Of a DNA stretch of 64,000 nt, positions 35,549 to 61,425 are shown piece after piece. The stretch covers positions 17,484,001 to 17,548,000 of the forward strand of contig CAVNZM010000001.1 in the NCBI GenBank assembly GCA_963693365.1. Direction: 5' to 3'. The notes under the pieces were generated by a model, which saw only the letters and a program-made list of their open reading frames with translations, did no database searches and had not been told where the DNA came from. Position numbers and translations under genes: made by a program. Position 1 is the first letter of the stretch, and every line of letters begins with the position of its first letter. This DNA is from Amoebidium appalachense (Eukaryota > Ichthyosporea).

Positions 35549-36080
35549 AAAAAAACATAAAAAAAAAAACATAAAAACACACACCCCTCTCCAGGCCCCC
35601 ACCTCCCGATATACCCCCCCCCCCCCCCCCCCCCCTCTCTCTAACGCCTCCCTCCCGCGCGTGGGAAAGGTTGACCACGTGCACACACACCTTTGGCCTA
35701 CCAAAAGCCAATCAAAGTCCCTATGTCGAGGTGATACGATATCTCCATCTCATACACAACAGCTAATAATATTATGTAGGACAAACGAGAACCTTTTTAT
35801 GTCTAACAGTCTACCTTTCATTCACACATACACTTACACCTGCCATGCTATGGCAGGCAGACTATCTCCCACATGCACCGTGACTGCTCACACTCAACAG
35901 ACAGCCAAGGCGTCGCTCACAGGTCAATGAAGTCCAACATTTACTTGCTAAGACTAGCATCGCGCAAAGCGAGAGTGGGGGAGGCAAGCGTGCATGCATA
36001 AATTCGAGCAAACGTAGAAGAAATTTTGTCCCCGTTTCACCAAGGATACTATGCCTGTCTGAGTGTGCTCTTGGGCGTGT
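35220..36080 (+). repeat. Diverged duplicated block, copy B
   Basis: Direct-orientation partner of 29050-29700. The exact block GCAAGCGTGCATGCAT is at 35984-35999 and the ACCGACACACCACC block at about 35378. The spacing between copies is about 6.3 kb, so this is a segmental duplication or two copies of an unknown repeat. Confidence 0.6.
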
Positions 36081-36236
36081 CTATGGAGATAGGAGGTGGC
36101 GGCAGCGAGAAGGGGGGGGGGGGGGGGAAGGGGAAGATAAACAGGGAAAGAGGAGGGGTGGTCTTCAAGTAAACAATATTTTAGGGGCACGCAGGCGGCC
36201 GAGGAGGGTAGGTGTGGTGGTGGTGGTGGTGGTTTT

Positions 36237-36271
<35 letters not shown>

Positions 36272-36378
36272 TGGGATAGCAGGAAGCGAGCGTGTGTTAT
36301 CTATTTGGCAACAGGAACCGTGAGTAGGTCGGGTTGGCTTGCACCGGAGGTGGTGGGGTTGGACGGGTGCCAAAGGGA

Positions 36379-36415
<37 letters not shown>

Positions 36416-37332
36416 GCGGTCAGGCAGTCAGAGGATTTGATGTACAGAGGCTTCCAGCTACTCGGTACTTTACATGTAAAAAAGAAAAAACGGAAAAGGG
36501 GGACGATAGGCAGTGGTGGTTGTTTTTGGGTGGAGGGGGGCAGGCGGCGTCGGCTGGGGGATAGGTCCTGGGTCTAGGGGGGGGGGAGGGGGGGGGGGGG
36601 GAGAGGGCTGGCGTCAGTTGGGGAGGGGAGAAGGGGAGGTGGCGGCAGTGGGCCTGCGTGTGTGTATGTGTGTGTGTGTTTGGGAGGAAAGGGGGGCAGG
36701 GGGGGAGGGGGGATGCGTGTGTGTGTTTGGGAGAAAAGGGGGGCGGGGGAGGGGGGGGGGGGGGGGAGGAGGGGAAGGGGAGGGGCGGAGGGGGAAGAAC
36801 CGGCGCCGGCGGCGAGTGGGGAGGGGTGTGTGGCACCAGTGTGGGAACGAGGGGGGGGAGGGTGGCAGCAGCGGGGAAGGGTGGGCACGTTGCGGCAGTT
36901 GGGGACGCCGCGCGGGGGGGGGGGCAGCATTGGGGGTACTAATGGACTAGCGGCGACAGGAAGGGGGGAGGGAGGGGGGAGACGGGCAGCATGGGAATAA
37001 GGGAGTGCGGGAGGGAAGGGGGGGGGGAGGGGGCAAACGGAACACACTGGTTTTCTTCGGCCTGAAGGGTTGTTTGGGGCATCCAGATCCCCACTGCATT
37101 CCTTTTCGTCTGTGCTTGTGCTACACTATCTCGACAATTACACATAGAAAGCTGCCAAAATCAGCAGTGTTTAGTGCTAAAACACTCAGAGCGAGCGGGG
37201 ATGAGAAAAGGTTAAAACTAGAACAAGACTCACAAGTCAGTACAAAAGAGGGTAAAGAGGGAGGAAGTGGAAAAGACGGGATCTACGAAACGAGCCTTTA
37301 TACTGATCATAGCAAAGGTCACCTCAGTGCCC
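36081..37332. other. Intergenic, G-rich plus strand
   Basis: Purine-rich DNA with many G runs between 36100 and 37030, then unique DNA from 37040 to the membrane-protein stop. Long frames are low-complexity Gly/Arg or Pro/Ser. No gene is supported. Confidence 0.6.
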
Positions 37333-37959
37333 CTACCTCATCAGACTGAGCAAGGAGATGAGCACAACTCCCCCACATAGCAAAAACGGCAAAAAGGCAG
37401 CCGGGCGCACCTGCAACACACCCTTGAAGTCCACCTCCATAGTGTAGAAGTGGGTGTGGGACAGCAACATCAACCCCACACACACACCCACGGTTGTACC
37501 CACAAGGCCGAAATTCCACGCCAGGATGATTAGCTGTCCGAAAAACCCACACCAGAAGGACACCTTTCTCATCCCGGCCACCCACCGCTTTGGCTCTGCT
37601 TTCAGGTCGGACAAAGTTGCACCGATGCTCCACCCGGAAAGAGGGAAAACGGGGATGTTTGGTGAGTCCCAATACTTGTAGGTCGAGTAGGCCGTGTGTG
37701 TCCACAGAAGGTAGGAGGCGTGGATTAGAAGGTCGTAGCGCATGCTGCTGAACATGGGCAAGAACGCAAGGGCCAAAATGGTAATTCCGACTAGGGAGAT
37801 GACCTTGTTCATCTGCACGAGTGTGTGGTCGACACCTTTGCTCACAGTTAAAACTTCGGTGAGAAGCGCAAAGTCTAGGGTCTTTTTGGTCTTACAATAG
37901 GCGGTGTAGAGAAAGAGATAGTAGGCGAACACGCCACCGGTGACCAACAGAGCAGACAT
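37333..37959 (-). CDS. Intronless multi-pass membrane protein, 208 aa, family not recognised
   Basis: ATG at 37959 starts MSALLVTGGVFAYYLFLY; the frame is open to 37995 but without an earlier ATG. Hydrophobic stretches lie at about residues 3-20, 50-67, 76-92, 137-170 (probably two passes) and 184-205, so five or six membrane segments are likely. Between the third and fourth is a polar loop with WDSPNIPVF and SDLKAEPKRWVAGMRK. Near the end HTHFYTMEVDFKGVLQVRP precedes the last segment. I do not recognise a domain. Composition is that of a real protein: no low complexity, normal codon use, no frame break. Same strand as ANAPC5, whose stop is 1.26 kb upstream of this ATG. A short upstream exon cannot be excluded, because the frame is open before the ATG. 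Confidence 0.8.
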   Translation of the reverse strand: MSALLVTGGVFAYYLFLYTAYCKTKKTLDFALLTEVLTVSKGVDHTLVQMNKVISLVGITILALAFLPMFSSMRYDLLIHASYLLWTHTAYSTYKYWDSPNIPVFPLSGWSIGATLSDLKAEPKRWVAGMRKVSFWCGFFGQLIILAWNFGLVGTTVGVCVGLMLLSHTHFYTMEVDFKGVLQVRPAAFLPFLLCGGVVLISLLSLMR

Positions 37960-39217
37960 TCTTAGTCTTCGAAGAGAATAACTTAGCTTTCCCAAATAGG
38001 TACAACCTCACTGTGTCAGATGGAGGCCCGAAGCCTACAAAATCAACACGTGTGCACTGACCGTCGAAGTTTGAGCTCGTAACGTCGTGAGTGTGAAAGG
38101 GTCTGAAGTTGCACGGAAAAAACGGTGGGGTGGAGAGTAGGGATATGGTGGTTGTTTCTGTCTGCCTGCAGGTGCCTGTCAAGGCCTCGTTGTATTTTTT
38201 TTTATAATGGACTTTATTTCCCGACAACGAAGAGCTCGATCAGGCCATAGCAGGCCAGAACAATGACCATCAAAAAATGCAAAACGTGCAATGGGTGCGT
38301 CTGCTGATTGGTTCGCAAGGTTTTGGCGTACGTGAGCTGCCCTGGGCCAGCTGAGCATCACTTGAGCCGACTCAGTCACTGTCGACTGCCCGGTCACCGG
38401 TGACCGTGCCCGTGTGGATACGTATGTGCATGCGCGCGCGTGCGTGCGTGCGTGCGTGCACGTGTTACATGTGTGCGTGACGTGCGTCTGTTCACGCGTG
38501 TTTACGCATGCATGGGCGGAGATGTAGGAGGCCTCTTGTGTGTGTGTGTGTGTGTTTGTGTATGTGTGTGTGTACGTGTGTGTGTGTATACACGTGGGTG
38601 GGGGGATGGAATCCTGAACGCATCAACTCGATGGACACATCTGCAGTCTCTTGAGTTTTCCATTTGCAAGCGGGAGCGGTGCGGGCAGGCTGAGCTCAGG
38701 TCAGCACTGGGGCAAGCACATTCTTTACAAAAATTACCCCTATTATGTACTCGGATGTCGGAATACATATATGAAAATGCCCGAAAAATTGTCAATTCGC
38801 AGAATATATACATTCGTTCCATTCGAGTCCATGCCTATTCGTGATGTTTGACTACCAAAAAAAGAACCCAAAACAGAGCGAGGAAAGCACACTGAACACC
38901 TTAACACCTTGTTATGACATAATGATTGCAAAAGATGGACAACGGTAGCAAATTCAAGTCGAAAAAAATTACGTGAGAGCGTAGAGAGCACAACATGGAA
39001 GGACAGCGGGAGTTGAGAAACAGAACCTACGTGCATGCTTGGATATGAAGATTATGCCACTATTTGTATCAGCTTATATAAGCTATAAGAAGAAGATTGA
39101 AGCCCCATGTATGGAAAAAAAACCCGTGACCCTGGCTGGTTTAAAAGGAAACCACCCACTAAACCTACCTGGATATCTTGGCTTTGCACTAGTCATACTC
39201 ACATAGAGCATGGTACT
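37960..39217. other. Intergenic between the membrane-protein gene and ANAPC5
   Basis: Should contain the promoter of the membrane-protein gene and the ANAPC5 3' flank. It holds a GTGC/GT-rich patch at about 38425-38600 and otherwise unique sequence. I see no exon. Confidence 0.6.
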
Positions 39218-52994
<13,777 letters not shown>

Positions 52995-53652
52995 GTTTGT
53001 TTAAAAGTCCCGATGCTCGAAAAAGTTGCTGCGCCCTATGTTAACGACAGCCCAGTTGGTTTTGTGTTGGTGCCTCGGTCGCATGTGAGTGTGAGTGTGC
53101 GTGTGGTGTTGTGCAGGTATATGAGTGGGCAGGGAAGAAATAGGGGTTGGGTTTGGGGGGTTCGGCCCGGGTAGGAACGAAGAGATGGGGGCCAGGCCCG
53201 GGGAGGACCCCAGTATTTTTAGTATTAGCTTGGGACTGTGTTTGTATCCCTGCTCAGCTCAATATCCGCTCCTTGTGTACACTTTCAACCTGTCGCTGCA
53301 GCCTGTCAACACCAACAGAACTTCATGCCCAGCACAACTTTATAATAACACAACTAATAGAGGCTTCGGCACCAGTGCGGAGTTGCCTACCGTAGTCTGA
53401 CTCGCGAGGTGCAACATCATGCGCAGCTGCGATTTGGAAAGTGGCGCCAACAGCTACTCAATCGAATATATTCTTTATACCTAAATATGGCATAATAAAA
53501 CGTTGCGCATTTAGCCAATCCCTGGCCGCACCATGATGGTGGGCCAGGTCGGAGCTGAGAGGCAGCGAGGCTGAGCTGCCCGAGGCCCGGAGAGGGGGGA
53601 GGGGAGGAGAGGAGAAAGAAAGAGAAGGCCTCTTGGGAGATAAGAAGGCCCT

Positions 53653-53698
<46 letters not shown>

Positions 53699-54580
53699 GA
53701 GGTGGGGGGGGGGAGATTTTAGTTGGGGGCAGAAAAGTTTATTATAGTTGCGCTGCGACGTCATGAGGAAAGGGCCGAGTGAGGCTGTGATCCCGAGTGC
53801 TAGTTGACAGACTAACTTAGCCTAGGTATTTTGCACCCTTGAAAAAAAAGCAGTTGGATCCCCACGAGCAGGTAACGAGAAGAATGAATCTAAGTTGTTG
53901 CAGGAAACCCAAGGGAAGCGAGCCCAGAGTTGAGGGCGTATGCAGCGGCAACACACTGGTTCCAAGAATTTCCTGGGTAAACGAACACGTAGTGCACATG
54001 GATGGCAAAACCGGACCTTATCTCTACATACTGCATACGGACCTACATACTGCATACGACATAAACCTAGAGAATGTTTCACACCAGCTTCAGAGGTAGT
54101 TTCGATATCCGCACAAATCAAGAGCTGCGCATGCTGCCAGCGACTAACAGAAGAGGGCGCATTCCAGCACGAATTATGCACCTCTTGCAATAACAAAACC
54201 TTACTTGCCCCTACTCGGCCCACCCACCTCCTCGCTCCTTCCCTCCCCCCTTCCCCAAACACACACAAACGCACACAAACACGCGCATGCGTGGACACCC
54301 GCAACAACCATCAATATCATTTATTCAGGCACAGTATAATATACCGAGGAAACATCACATAGCAGTCACTGCGTTCAGTAACACCTATAAAAAAGGACAC
54401 ACATGCCATACTGTACAAAACTTTTTTACCCTGAAGTGAGCTGCAACTCTAGTTACTTCCACACACATAATTCCTCCCGAGCACCTCACTTGCACCTCGT
54501 GCCCTCCCTTCCACCGAGGAAAAAAACGGGAATGTAGCTGTAAAAACAGGCTTTCCCCTCTTTATGTGCACCAACTCAGC
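52995..54580. other. Intergenic between ANAPC5 and the RibD-like gene
   Basis: Holds the ANAPC5 promoter. A G run of about 45 bases lies at about 53653-53697. A short tandem copy of CTACATACTGCATACG lies near 54025-54060. Frames at 53839-54099 (+) and 53822-54307 (-) overlap and match no family I know. No gene is claimed. Confidence 0.6.
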
Positions 54581-55132
54581 TTACTTTACGACCTTGTACA
54601 CCACTTGAACAAAACCGTTTTCGTCGCTCACTTCGGTTTTCTTTAACTCTAGCTGAACCTCTCCGGTTGGTTTCGCAAACTCAAACATGGGCCTTCCCTG
54701 CCGCATCAATATGGGCTTGATGCACACGACCACCTCGTCCAGAAGACCCTGTTCAACAAGAGATCCGGCCAGTTTTGCACCTCCGACTACCCAAATCTTC
54801 GTTACCCTTCCATCCCTTGACAGCTCATCTATAATCTGTGCCGGTGTTTCGTGCTGGTGCACGACCACACTTAATGCGCAGCTTTTCACCTGGGAACTGG
54901 TTGTAAACACGTGGCAGGGGGTGTCTCCGTATGGCCAGCCAAGGCCCGCCAGTTGCTCAAATGTGGCCCTGCCCATGAACAGCACGTTAACGCCTGCCAA
55001 ATACCTGTCGTAGTTTGCCTTCTCACACGGGGTCATGTCTCCAAGCCAGTCGAAGCTCCCGTCCTCCCGAGCAATGAAGCCATCCATGCTAGAGGCGACA
55101 TAATAGCTGGTTATTGGTTTGACGTTGGCCAT
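54581..55132 (-). CDS. RibD C-terminal / dihydrofolate-reductase-fold protein, 183 aa, intronless
   Basis: The ATG at 55132 (MANVKPITSYYVASSMDGFIA) is chosen because the frame upstream has no ATG. Domain marks: YYVASSMDGFIAREDGSFDWL at residues 9-29 (the beta1/helix start of DHFR-fold reductases), LFMGRATFEQLAGLGWPY (NADPH-side loop), IWVVGGAKLAGSLVEQGLLDEVVV (the conserved GG and LxDE) and PILMRQGRPMF near the end. Bacterial YyaP/YwjB-like proteins have this size and order. They are presumed NAD(P)H reductases, but most have no proven substrate, and riboflavin or folate activity should not be assumed. The gene has no intron beside two genes with more than 20 each, which fits late acquisition from bacteria, although eukaryotic homologues also exist. 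The coding sequence is intact. The upstream region carries a TATA-like box and four TGACGT motifs. Confidence 0.9.
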   Translation of the reverse strand: MANVKPITSYYVASSMDGFIAREDGSFDWLGDMTPCEKANYDRYLAGVNVLFMGRATFEQLAGLGWPYGDTPCHVFTTSSQVKSCALSVVVHQHETPAQIIDELSRDGRVTKIWVVGGAKLAGSLVEQGLLDEVVVCIKPILMRQGRPMFEFAKPTGEVQLELKKTEVSDENGFVQVVYKVVK

Positions 55133-55213
55133 TTTTGGTGGGCTAGGGTGTCGTTCGAGAGTGGTTGACAATAGAAGTATCTGTGAATTATGGATGAGTT
55201 AGGTTGGACCGAG

Positions 55214-55351
55214 TATTATATAGTTGACGTTGCCTGAAGCTGGCGGTGTCCTGACGTAAGGACAAATACAGGCGTGCTGACGTCCTGTTCTTCGGTGCGG
55301 TTGACAGGTGTGTAACAACCGTATACAGCGTATACCATGGCCAGTGACGTC
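55214..55351 (-). promoter_or_regulatory. Promoter region of the RibD-like gene: TATA-like box and TGACGT motifs
   Basis: TATATAAT reads on the minus strand at about 55214-55221, about 85 bases before the ATG. TGACGT occurs on the plus strand at 55225, 55252, 55278 and 55345; the last two are full TGACGTC palindromes. This core is bound by bZIP/CREB-type factors in plants and animals. Regulation by such a factor is inferred, not shown. Confidence 0.5.
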
Positions 55352-55627
55352 GCCAGCCTGTAAACGACACGGTAGTGGGAGTGTCACAGAAAGGAACAAG
55401 TTGGGTGATAGAGCGAGGAGATCGTCCTCAGCGTTGCAACTGGATACGTATGCTTACATAGCTGACGACTGCCCATGTACCTACATGTAGATTATTCGCT
55501 ATATTTTTTCTATTTATTTAATATAAAACCCTTCGTTTATTTGTTGGATAGCCTACTCCCAAGCGTCATGCATAAAGAGTTCAACACTGACGTCGACAGC
55601 CCTGACTGACGCTTGAATACGTTGTGC

Positions 55628-55910
55628 TGTCACAATCAACTCTCAGGTCCGGGTCATATTCAGGTCAGAGGCCACAGAGGCCCAACTCCTCTATCATGAC
55701 TTGGTGGCAGAGAAGGTACGGTCCATGCGTACCTCTGGGTTGACCTGGCCTGCGGCGTGCGCAGAGGCGTCAAAGACGTCGGGACGCCGTCTTCCAGACC
55801 GGGGGAATGTCACGAGTGTCCCACAATCAACACGAATTTGTGTCTCATGTCCGGGTCATATCTGGGTCAGAGGCCACAGACAACAGAGGCCCAGCTGAGG
55901 CCAACTCCTC
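55628..55910 (+). repeat. Duplicated block of about 65-85 bp in the divergent intergenic region
   Basis: CACAATCAAC, then TCCGGGTCATAT, then GGTCAGAGGCCACAGA and GCCAACTCCTC or CCCAACTCCTC, appear in the same order at about 55631-55691 and 55823-55909. The second copy is expanded by a short ACAACAGAGGCCCAGCTGA insertion. TGACGTC also recurs near 55587 and 55941. Confidence 0.8.
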
Positions 55911-57077
55911 GTGCCTCGATGCGATTGGCACCGACCGCACCTGTGACGTCCTGTGTGAGGTGACACCCTTGTAGAGTTCACATGCTGTGGTTGCTAATTC
56001 TCAGAAGACATCGACCAGGAACCCTCGTGATCAGTGTATGATTTTGGCAATCCTCTGAAACTCCTCTCTGCTACTAGTACTGCCTCAGGCTGCCAGAGTC
56101 TCCAGTCTATAGTAGACATCCAGTCAAAAGGGGAAAAAAAAGAAAGGCAGACAGGGCTGATATTCCAATACAGTACCTGCAGGGCAAGCATGCGATGATG
56201 CGCGGACCAATCATTAGTTGCAGCAGGTACGTGTAGCACCAATATTACGGGACCTGTCACCTGCCCAGACAACAAGTATTTTGTTTGCAGTGTTTAAGTT
56301 GTTCTATTATATACATGCCATATAATAGCTACAGATACAGCGTACAGGCGAGTCCCTCAGTCGCCCTTGCGATTCCCTCTACGCAGTGCGTACCACGTGC
56401 ACGTGTTTTTACGCCTTTCAAGATCATCACTGAGTCAGTGCTGGTGATTTCCTCCAATCAAAACAAACCTGTTACACATTCTTTCTCATATACAACAGGC
56501 AGCATAAAGATCAACAATTGGCATCTCAAAGCATATGTAGTCCGGACTCCCTGTTACGCCTATTCCGCTCGTTTTGTTTACTTCTGTATGTACGCTTCCA
56601 TTACCAACCGATTTCATAAAGCCGGGACTGCATAACATAGGCAAATAAGCAATGCAGGCCGCTAGAGCCACCGGCCCACCAGGCCTCTCCAGTCTTCGGT
56701 CGCGAGAGTGAGACTCGCGACTCGCGGAGTTCGGTTGCGTCTAGTTAAATTTGCACACACAATTTACAAAAACATCGTCGAGTTTTGATTGGAGCTGCGA
56801 ACTGGAAGATGGGGATCCAATTCCAAGAGCATGGCAAATATTTTTTATGTTTTTGGTCATCATACTGGTGCAGAATTTGACTGTGGAACGTACCGTAAGA
56901 GCAGGGTACATGTGTAATAAGTAGGGGCTCTTTAGTAGATTTTTTTAATATTTGAAAAGCAGTTGGAAGAACATCTATTTTGTGTATACACATTTAACAA
57001 GCTACGTCTTCCAGCTGTCTAACTCCTTAGATTTACTTTTTTCAGATTCGTCATCACAAATTCCTCTTCTGTCTGTC
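55911..57077. other. Intergenic, unique AT-richer DNA
   Basis: About 1.2 kb without long homopolymers, unlike the rest of the window. Frames such as 56285-56635 (+) have no recognisable domain and a non-ATG start. I see nothing that can be called a gene. Confidence 0.5.
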
Positions 57078-57084
57078 TATAAAG
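57078..57084 (+). promoter_or_regulatory. TATA-like TATAAAG upstream of the secreted-protein gene
   Basis: TATAAAG lies 134 bases before the ATG at 57218, compatible with a leader of about 100 nt. Confidence 0.45.
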
Positions 57085-57217
57085 CCTCATCGACCAGTGT
57101 CACAGTGCCGGCACAGCCCTCTGAAAAAAAGTCCCGGCCAGTCTGTTACACCTCTTGGCGTCCAGTAAACACACAAACTTCAGTTTCACATCCACTTTTA
57201 GAGCAACAATCATCAAC

Positions 57218-58409
57218 ATGCACGTACTTATTTTGAGCTCTGCCGCGTGTTTCGCCAGTCTGGCGCTGCTGAACACGGCCCAGGCATCGTCCTTCAAGGA
57301 CGGTGCCCCCGCTCTCTGGCTTCCAGCTGAATACCAAATCCCCGCCGCGGAGAGTGACTTTGCATGCATGGCGCAGGCGGCTGAAAAGGCCGGCGAGAAA
57401 AACGCAACAAAATGGCTCGAAGACTTGTGGGGACAGCGCCAAATGGTTCTCCTTAAGGTGGACGAAGAGCTTACCACACTATCGGACTACAAGAAATTCA
57501 TGGCCACTAACGAGGAGGTCTGGGCCGCAGACAACACAGACGTTAACGGCAAATCCGTCAGTCCAATGATTGTCGGCTACGGGCTGGGCCTGTACAAAGG
57601 GCTCAAAAACGTGGCTGCATTCATGCTGACGACCGACGACAGAGACATGAACGATGGGATTATGCTGTGGAGCGCCAAAGATCCTAATGGGTCTGCCCCA
57701 GACATCAAAATGTTTTTCGAAAACAACACGGTGGCGGTGAATGTGGCCGTGAAGGACTACGACATTCGCTTTGGCTGCCGCGACACAAACGGGCTGACGG
57801 GCTACAACGGCTCGTGCTGACACCCCCCATCAAGATTTCCTATGCTGCCCAGGTGAGCTTCATGCCATGCTCTCCAAAGATCCGTCAGTACGTCAATGTT
57901 TTCAACGCCGAATTCAACTACAACGTGGCACGTATTGTCGGTAACATAGGCTACGAGTTCTGCACCATTCACGCAAACCACTGCACAGGCAAGAACCAGC
58001 AGTTCAAGTCCATGAAGGAGTGTCTTGCATATGTGGACGCCACACCGTCGTTCAGCTGTGCCGATTCAGCCGTTAAAACGTTGGTGGCAACAGCATCGCC
58101 TGCCGCCGTTTGATTGCCAACTCGGCCAGATTTGACCCGGACTATGCATGCCCCCTCGTGGGCAGGCAGAGCAGTGTGTGCGCCGACCACCTTTGCATCG
58201 GCCGTAAGCTTGCCTGCAAGAGCAAGCCCGGGGACATCAACTACAGCCCCATCAAGCCCACGCAGTGTGACTCCAAGTACCGCTTCCCCTGCTCCAAGAT
58301 CAATGCGAAGGAGGGGGGCAAGCACCCCCTGTTTGCACAACATGACTGTGTCTGCAAGAGCGGGTATACCTTTAATGCCGACATGCAGACCTGCGAGAAG
58401 AAGAAGTAA
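57218..58409 (+). CDS. Secreted Cys-rich protein of unknown family, reading frame broken twice
   Basis: ATG 57218 begins MHVLILSSAACFASLALLNT and continues AQA-SS, a clear signal peptide with cleavage near residue 23. The frame runs 200 codons to TGA at 57818. Clearly coding sequence continues one frame over (ISYAAQVSFMPCSPKIRQYVN) to about 58075, then in the third frame (NSIACRRLIANSARFDPDYAC) to TAA at 58407. Both breaks look like single missing bases: one near 57811-57820, one at the AAAA of 58075-58078. The C-terminal part is Cys-rich with regular spacing (CPLVGRQSSVCADHLC, CDSKYRFPCSK, HDCVCKSGYTF), suggesting disulfides and an EGF-like or lectin-like tail. The intact product would be near 397 aa and extracellular. 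No introns are visible. It may be a young pseudogene or an assembly error; I do not recognise a homologue. Confidence 0.7.
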
Positions 58410-58866
58410 TGCTGATAATCATGAGGCCTACGTACTGTAGCCGTGTAGTAGGAGCATCCTTTAAATTTTCTCGGATTTTTTGGTTGTTTCAGTGCTTTCG
58501 GCCCCCACTGTTTAATATACTGCGTCGAGCCACTAGTATTGTCTGTGTTATCCTACTCCCTGACCTGAGATGATTGTAAATGCACCTAGTTACGGGCGCC
58601 ACGGTAATAGCTTCTCAGTAAGCCTTAATGAATTTTGTGTAAAATACATATTTTTGAATGTCTCGGTATGTTTCGAATAATGGTACCTCAGTAAAATAAA
58701 TGGACGATGATCTGTGTACACAGTCTGTGCTCCGACAAAATTTAGCATGATCGCCGCACTGCTGCATTACATGGCGGGGATTAAAACACAAGCACAAAGG
58801 ACAAAGATTACCGTAGCACCCCGAAAAACAAACTGGCTTGGCACACATCTGGATGCCAGACCATGC

Positions 58867-58897
<31 letters not shown>

Positions 58898-59568
58898 CCA
58901 CCCCACCCCACCCCACCACCACCACTCGCACACACACACACACAAAAGGGGGTTCGATAGAGAAATCACGTGCACATGCATACAAGCAGATATTATACAA
59001 CCTCTCTCCACACACATAGTCACATGGATTGCACACATACCCCATCACACAAACACACACCCGCGCGCTCGCACATTAACACACGCACAGTGGTACGCCG
59101 ACGACTCACCAATGTACATGTGTCCGTCGTTGCCCATGCACAGTACCACACGTACACGTGCAACACTATTTAAGTAGCCATATTCGAGCATGTGCTATCG
59201 ATATGTATGTCAGTGAACCGCTCAGAGTACAGTTCTTAATATACCCAGGCCTAAGACTGTCCTCAACACTTGTTCTGTGCGCACATATGCACCGGAAGGC
59301 ACAACACTAAGGGTTTTTGAATTTCCAATGGGGGGTGGGGGGGAGAGGAGGGGGAGAGTAGTAATTATCGACGTCCCCCCCGGTAGTACCCACCTTCCCC
59401 CCTCCCCTCCGGTACCCAATCCCTGGTTGTGGGTGGTTCCCCCCCCTACCCCCTCCCCCCCCCCCCCCCCCCCAGGCTCCCCAAGGTAGCCGCAGCGGTG
59501 GGTGGGTTCCCTCTCCCCCCGGGGGGGGGGAAGGGGGGCGGGACCCACCTGGGTGAGAGGGGTAGTGG

Positions 59569-59618
<50 letters not shown>

Positions 59619-59795
59619 ACCCCCCCACCCCCCACCCCTAGCCCCCGCGCAGCGTGATGATGGCCAGAGTCTCTTTTCACCCACCATGGCAAAAAGTTTT
59701 ATTCATTACTTTATTCTTGGGGGGGGGAGGAATTGCTTCCGTTTTGGTCATTCAGACATGTCCCCCCCTCTCCCCCTCTCCCAAACACACAAACA

Positions 59796-59883
<88 letters not shown>

Positions 59884-60270
59884 GTGCGCACACACTTACC
59901 ACCCCTTTGTGTTGGTGCTCTTTTTCTGCCGGATGCATACTCTTTGTGTGTTCTTTGCAAGGCCTGCTTTGTTTTGTCAGCAGCAAATGTGTACTCTAGC
60001 ACGCCGCCGCTGATATGGATCCATCATAGTATATGCCGCAATAACATTTTCTAACGACCCCCTCCCCCCCCCTCTCCCTTCTTGCTCATCTGCACAAGTA
60101 CATGCACGTGCATATGCGCATTCACACATGCACGCATACACATCCACACACCACACACACACACACACACATGCGTGCGCGCAGACACACACACACACAC
60201 ACACCGTGACACACACACACACACACACACACAGACACACACACAGACACACACACAGACACACACACAC

Positions 60271-60349
<79 letters not shown>

Positions 60350-60996
60350 ATGCAACGGTCAGCTATTTCTAAACCATGAAGTCAATGACTGGGGGTAAGT
60401 AATCGTGCTCGCTGTGGATGGTTCGTGTGCGGATCTGTATGGCGCCATCATATATATGTGTGTGGTCTGGATGAGTGTATCTGCATGTTCATGCGTATGT
60501 CGGGTGCTCATCGCTGGTCAAAATTTGTGCACCTCGTGACTGTGTGTGTTTGTACATGCGTCACGGGAGGCACCGTGTAAATTGAATAGCTGTAAACGTG
60601 TGTGTGTGTGTGCGCGTGCACGGTTAGGGGACTGGAGACGAGTGGGAGGGCAGGGGGGCCGGGGGGGGACCGGGGGGGGGGGGTAGCTATAGGGGGGCGG
60701 GAAGCCTAGGCTGGGAGGGGAAAGGGGGGGGGGGGAGGGGTGGAGGGGCGAGTATGACCGTATGCGCATGATCATGATAGACTAAGTTTCAGGTGATCAA
60801 GGGCTCCTACTAGTTAGCCTCAATGTTTACGTTTTCGCAACGTATCATTTGGGGGCGCTGCTAATTAAAGTACTACTATGATGATCAGGTTATCTGACAT
60901 AGTCATGTGATGGCAGCGCTAGCCTGTAGGGTTGGTGCCCCTCCACCTTCCCCTCCCACTCCCCTGGTGCTAGCCGGAGAGGTGGCCATGGGTTAG

Positions 60997-61029
<33 letters not shown>

Positions 61030-61425
61030 TTCCTCCCTCCTTTCAAACGGGGTGGGAGGGGGGGGGGGGGGGGGGGCGGGGGGGAGGGGGGCCACCTGTC
61101 CAAAGGGGTGGGTGAATCCCAAGCCCCTCCAAAGTTACTACTAACCCCCTCTCCGTTTCAAAATCAAGAATTCCGAACTGCATCACGATTTGTCTTCAGC
61201 GGGAAACACAAAACATAAATCGAAACATCCGCTGAGTGCTTCACGGGGCTAGTTTCTTCTATTCAGCCCAACTTTCATGTGCCTCCCCTCCCCCGCCCCC
61301 GATCCCCACCCCACTCCCCCTCCCCTTTTCCCATCTGCAGGGCATCCCCCCTCAACAAGTACACAGAAACCCAAGCCCCCACCCCCACCCATACCCTTTC
61401 ACCCACCTACCTGAACACCACTCAC
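58410..61425. other. Intergenic: poly(A) signal and microsatellites
   Basis: AATAAA at 58695-58700 may end the secreted-protein transcript. The rest holds C runs at about 58870, 59455 and 59570-59620, (CA)n tracts at about 59797-59880 and 60180-60345, and G/C runs at 60990-61075. 60780-60950 is unique. No coding region is supported. Confidence 0.6.

Noticed and set aside
38420-38600. GTGC-rich patch taken at first for a CRISPR-like or regulatory array
   Set aside because: Irregular GT/GTGC dinucleotide repeats without spacers.
53822-54307. Overlapping frames on both strands (86 aa + and 161 aa -)
   Set aside because: Neither has a recognisable motif, splice support or a start context; they overlap each other.
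56285-56635. 116-codon plus-strand frame
   Set aside because: Non-ATG start, Ser/Tyr-rich, no homologous pattern. Likely chance in unique DNA.
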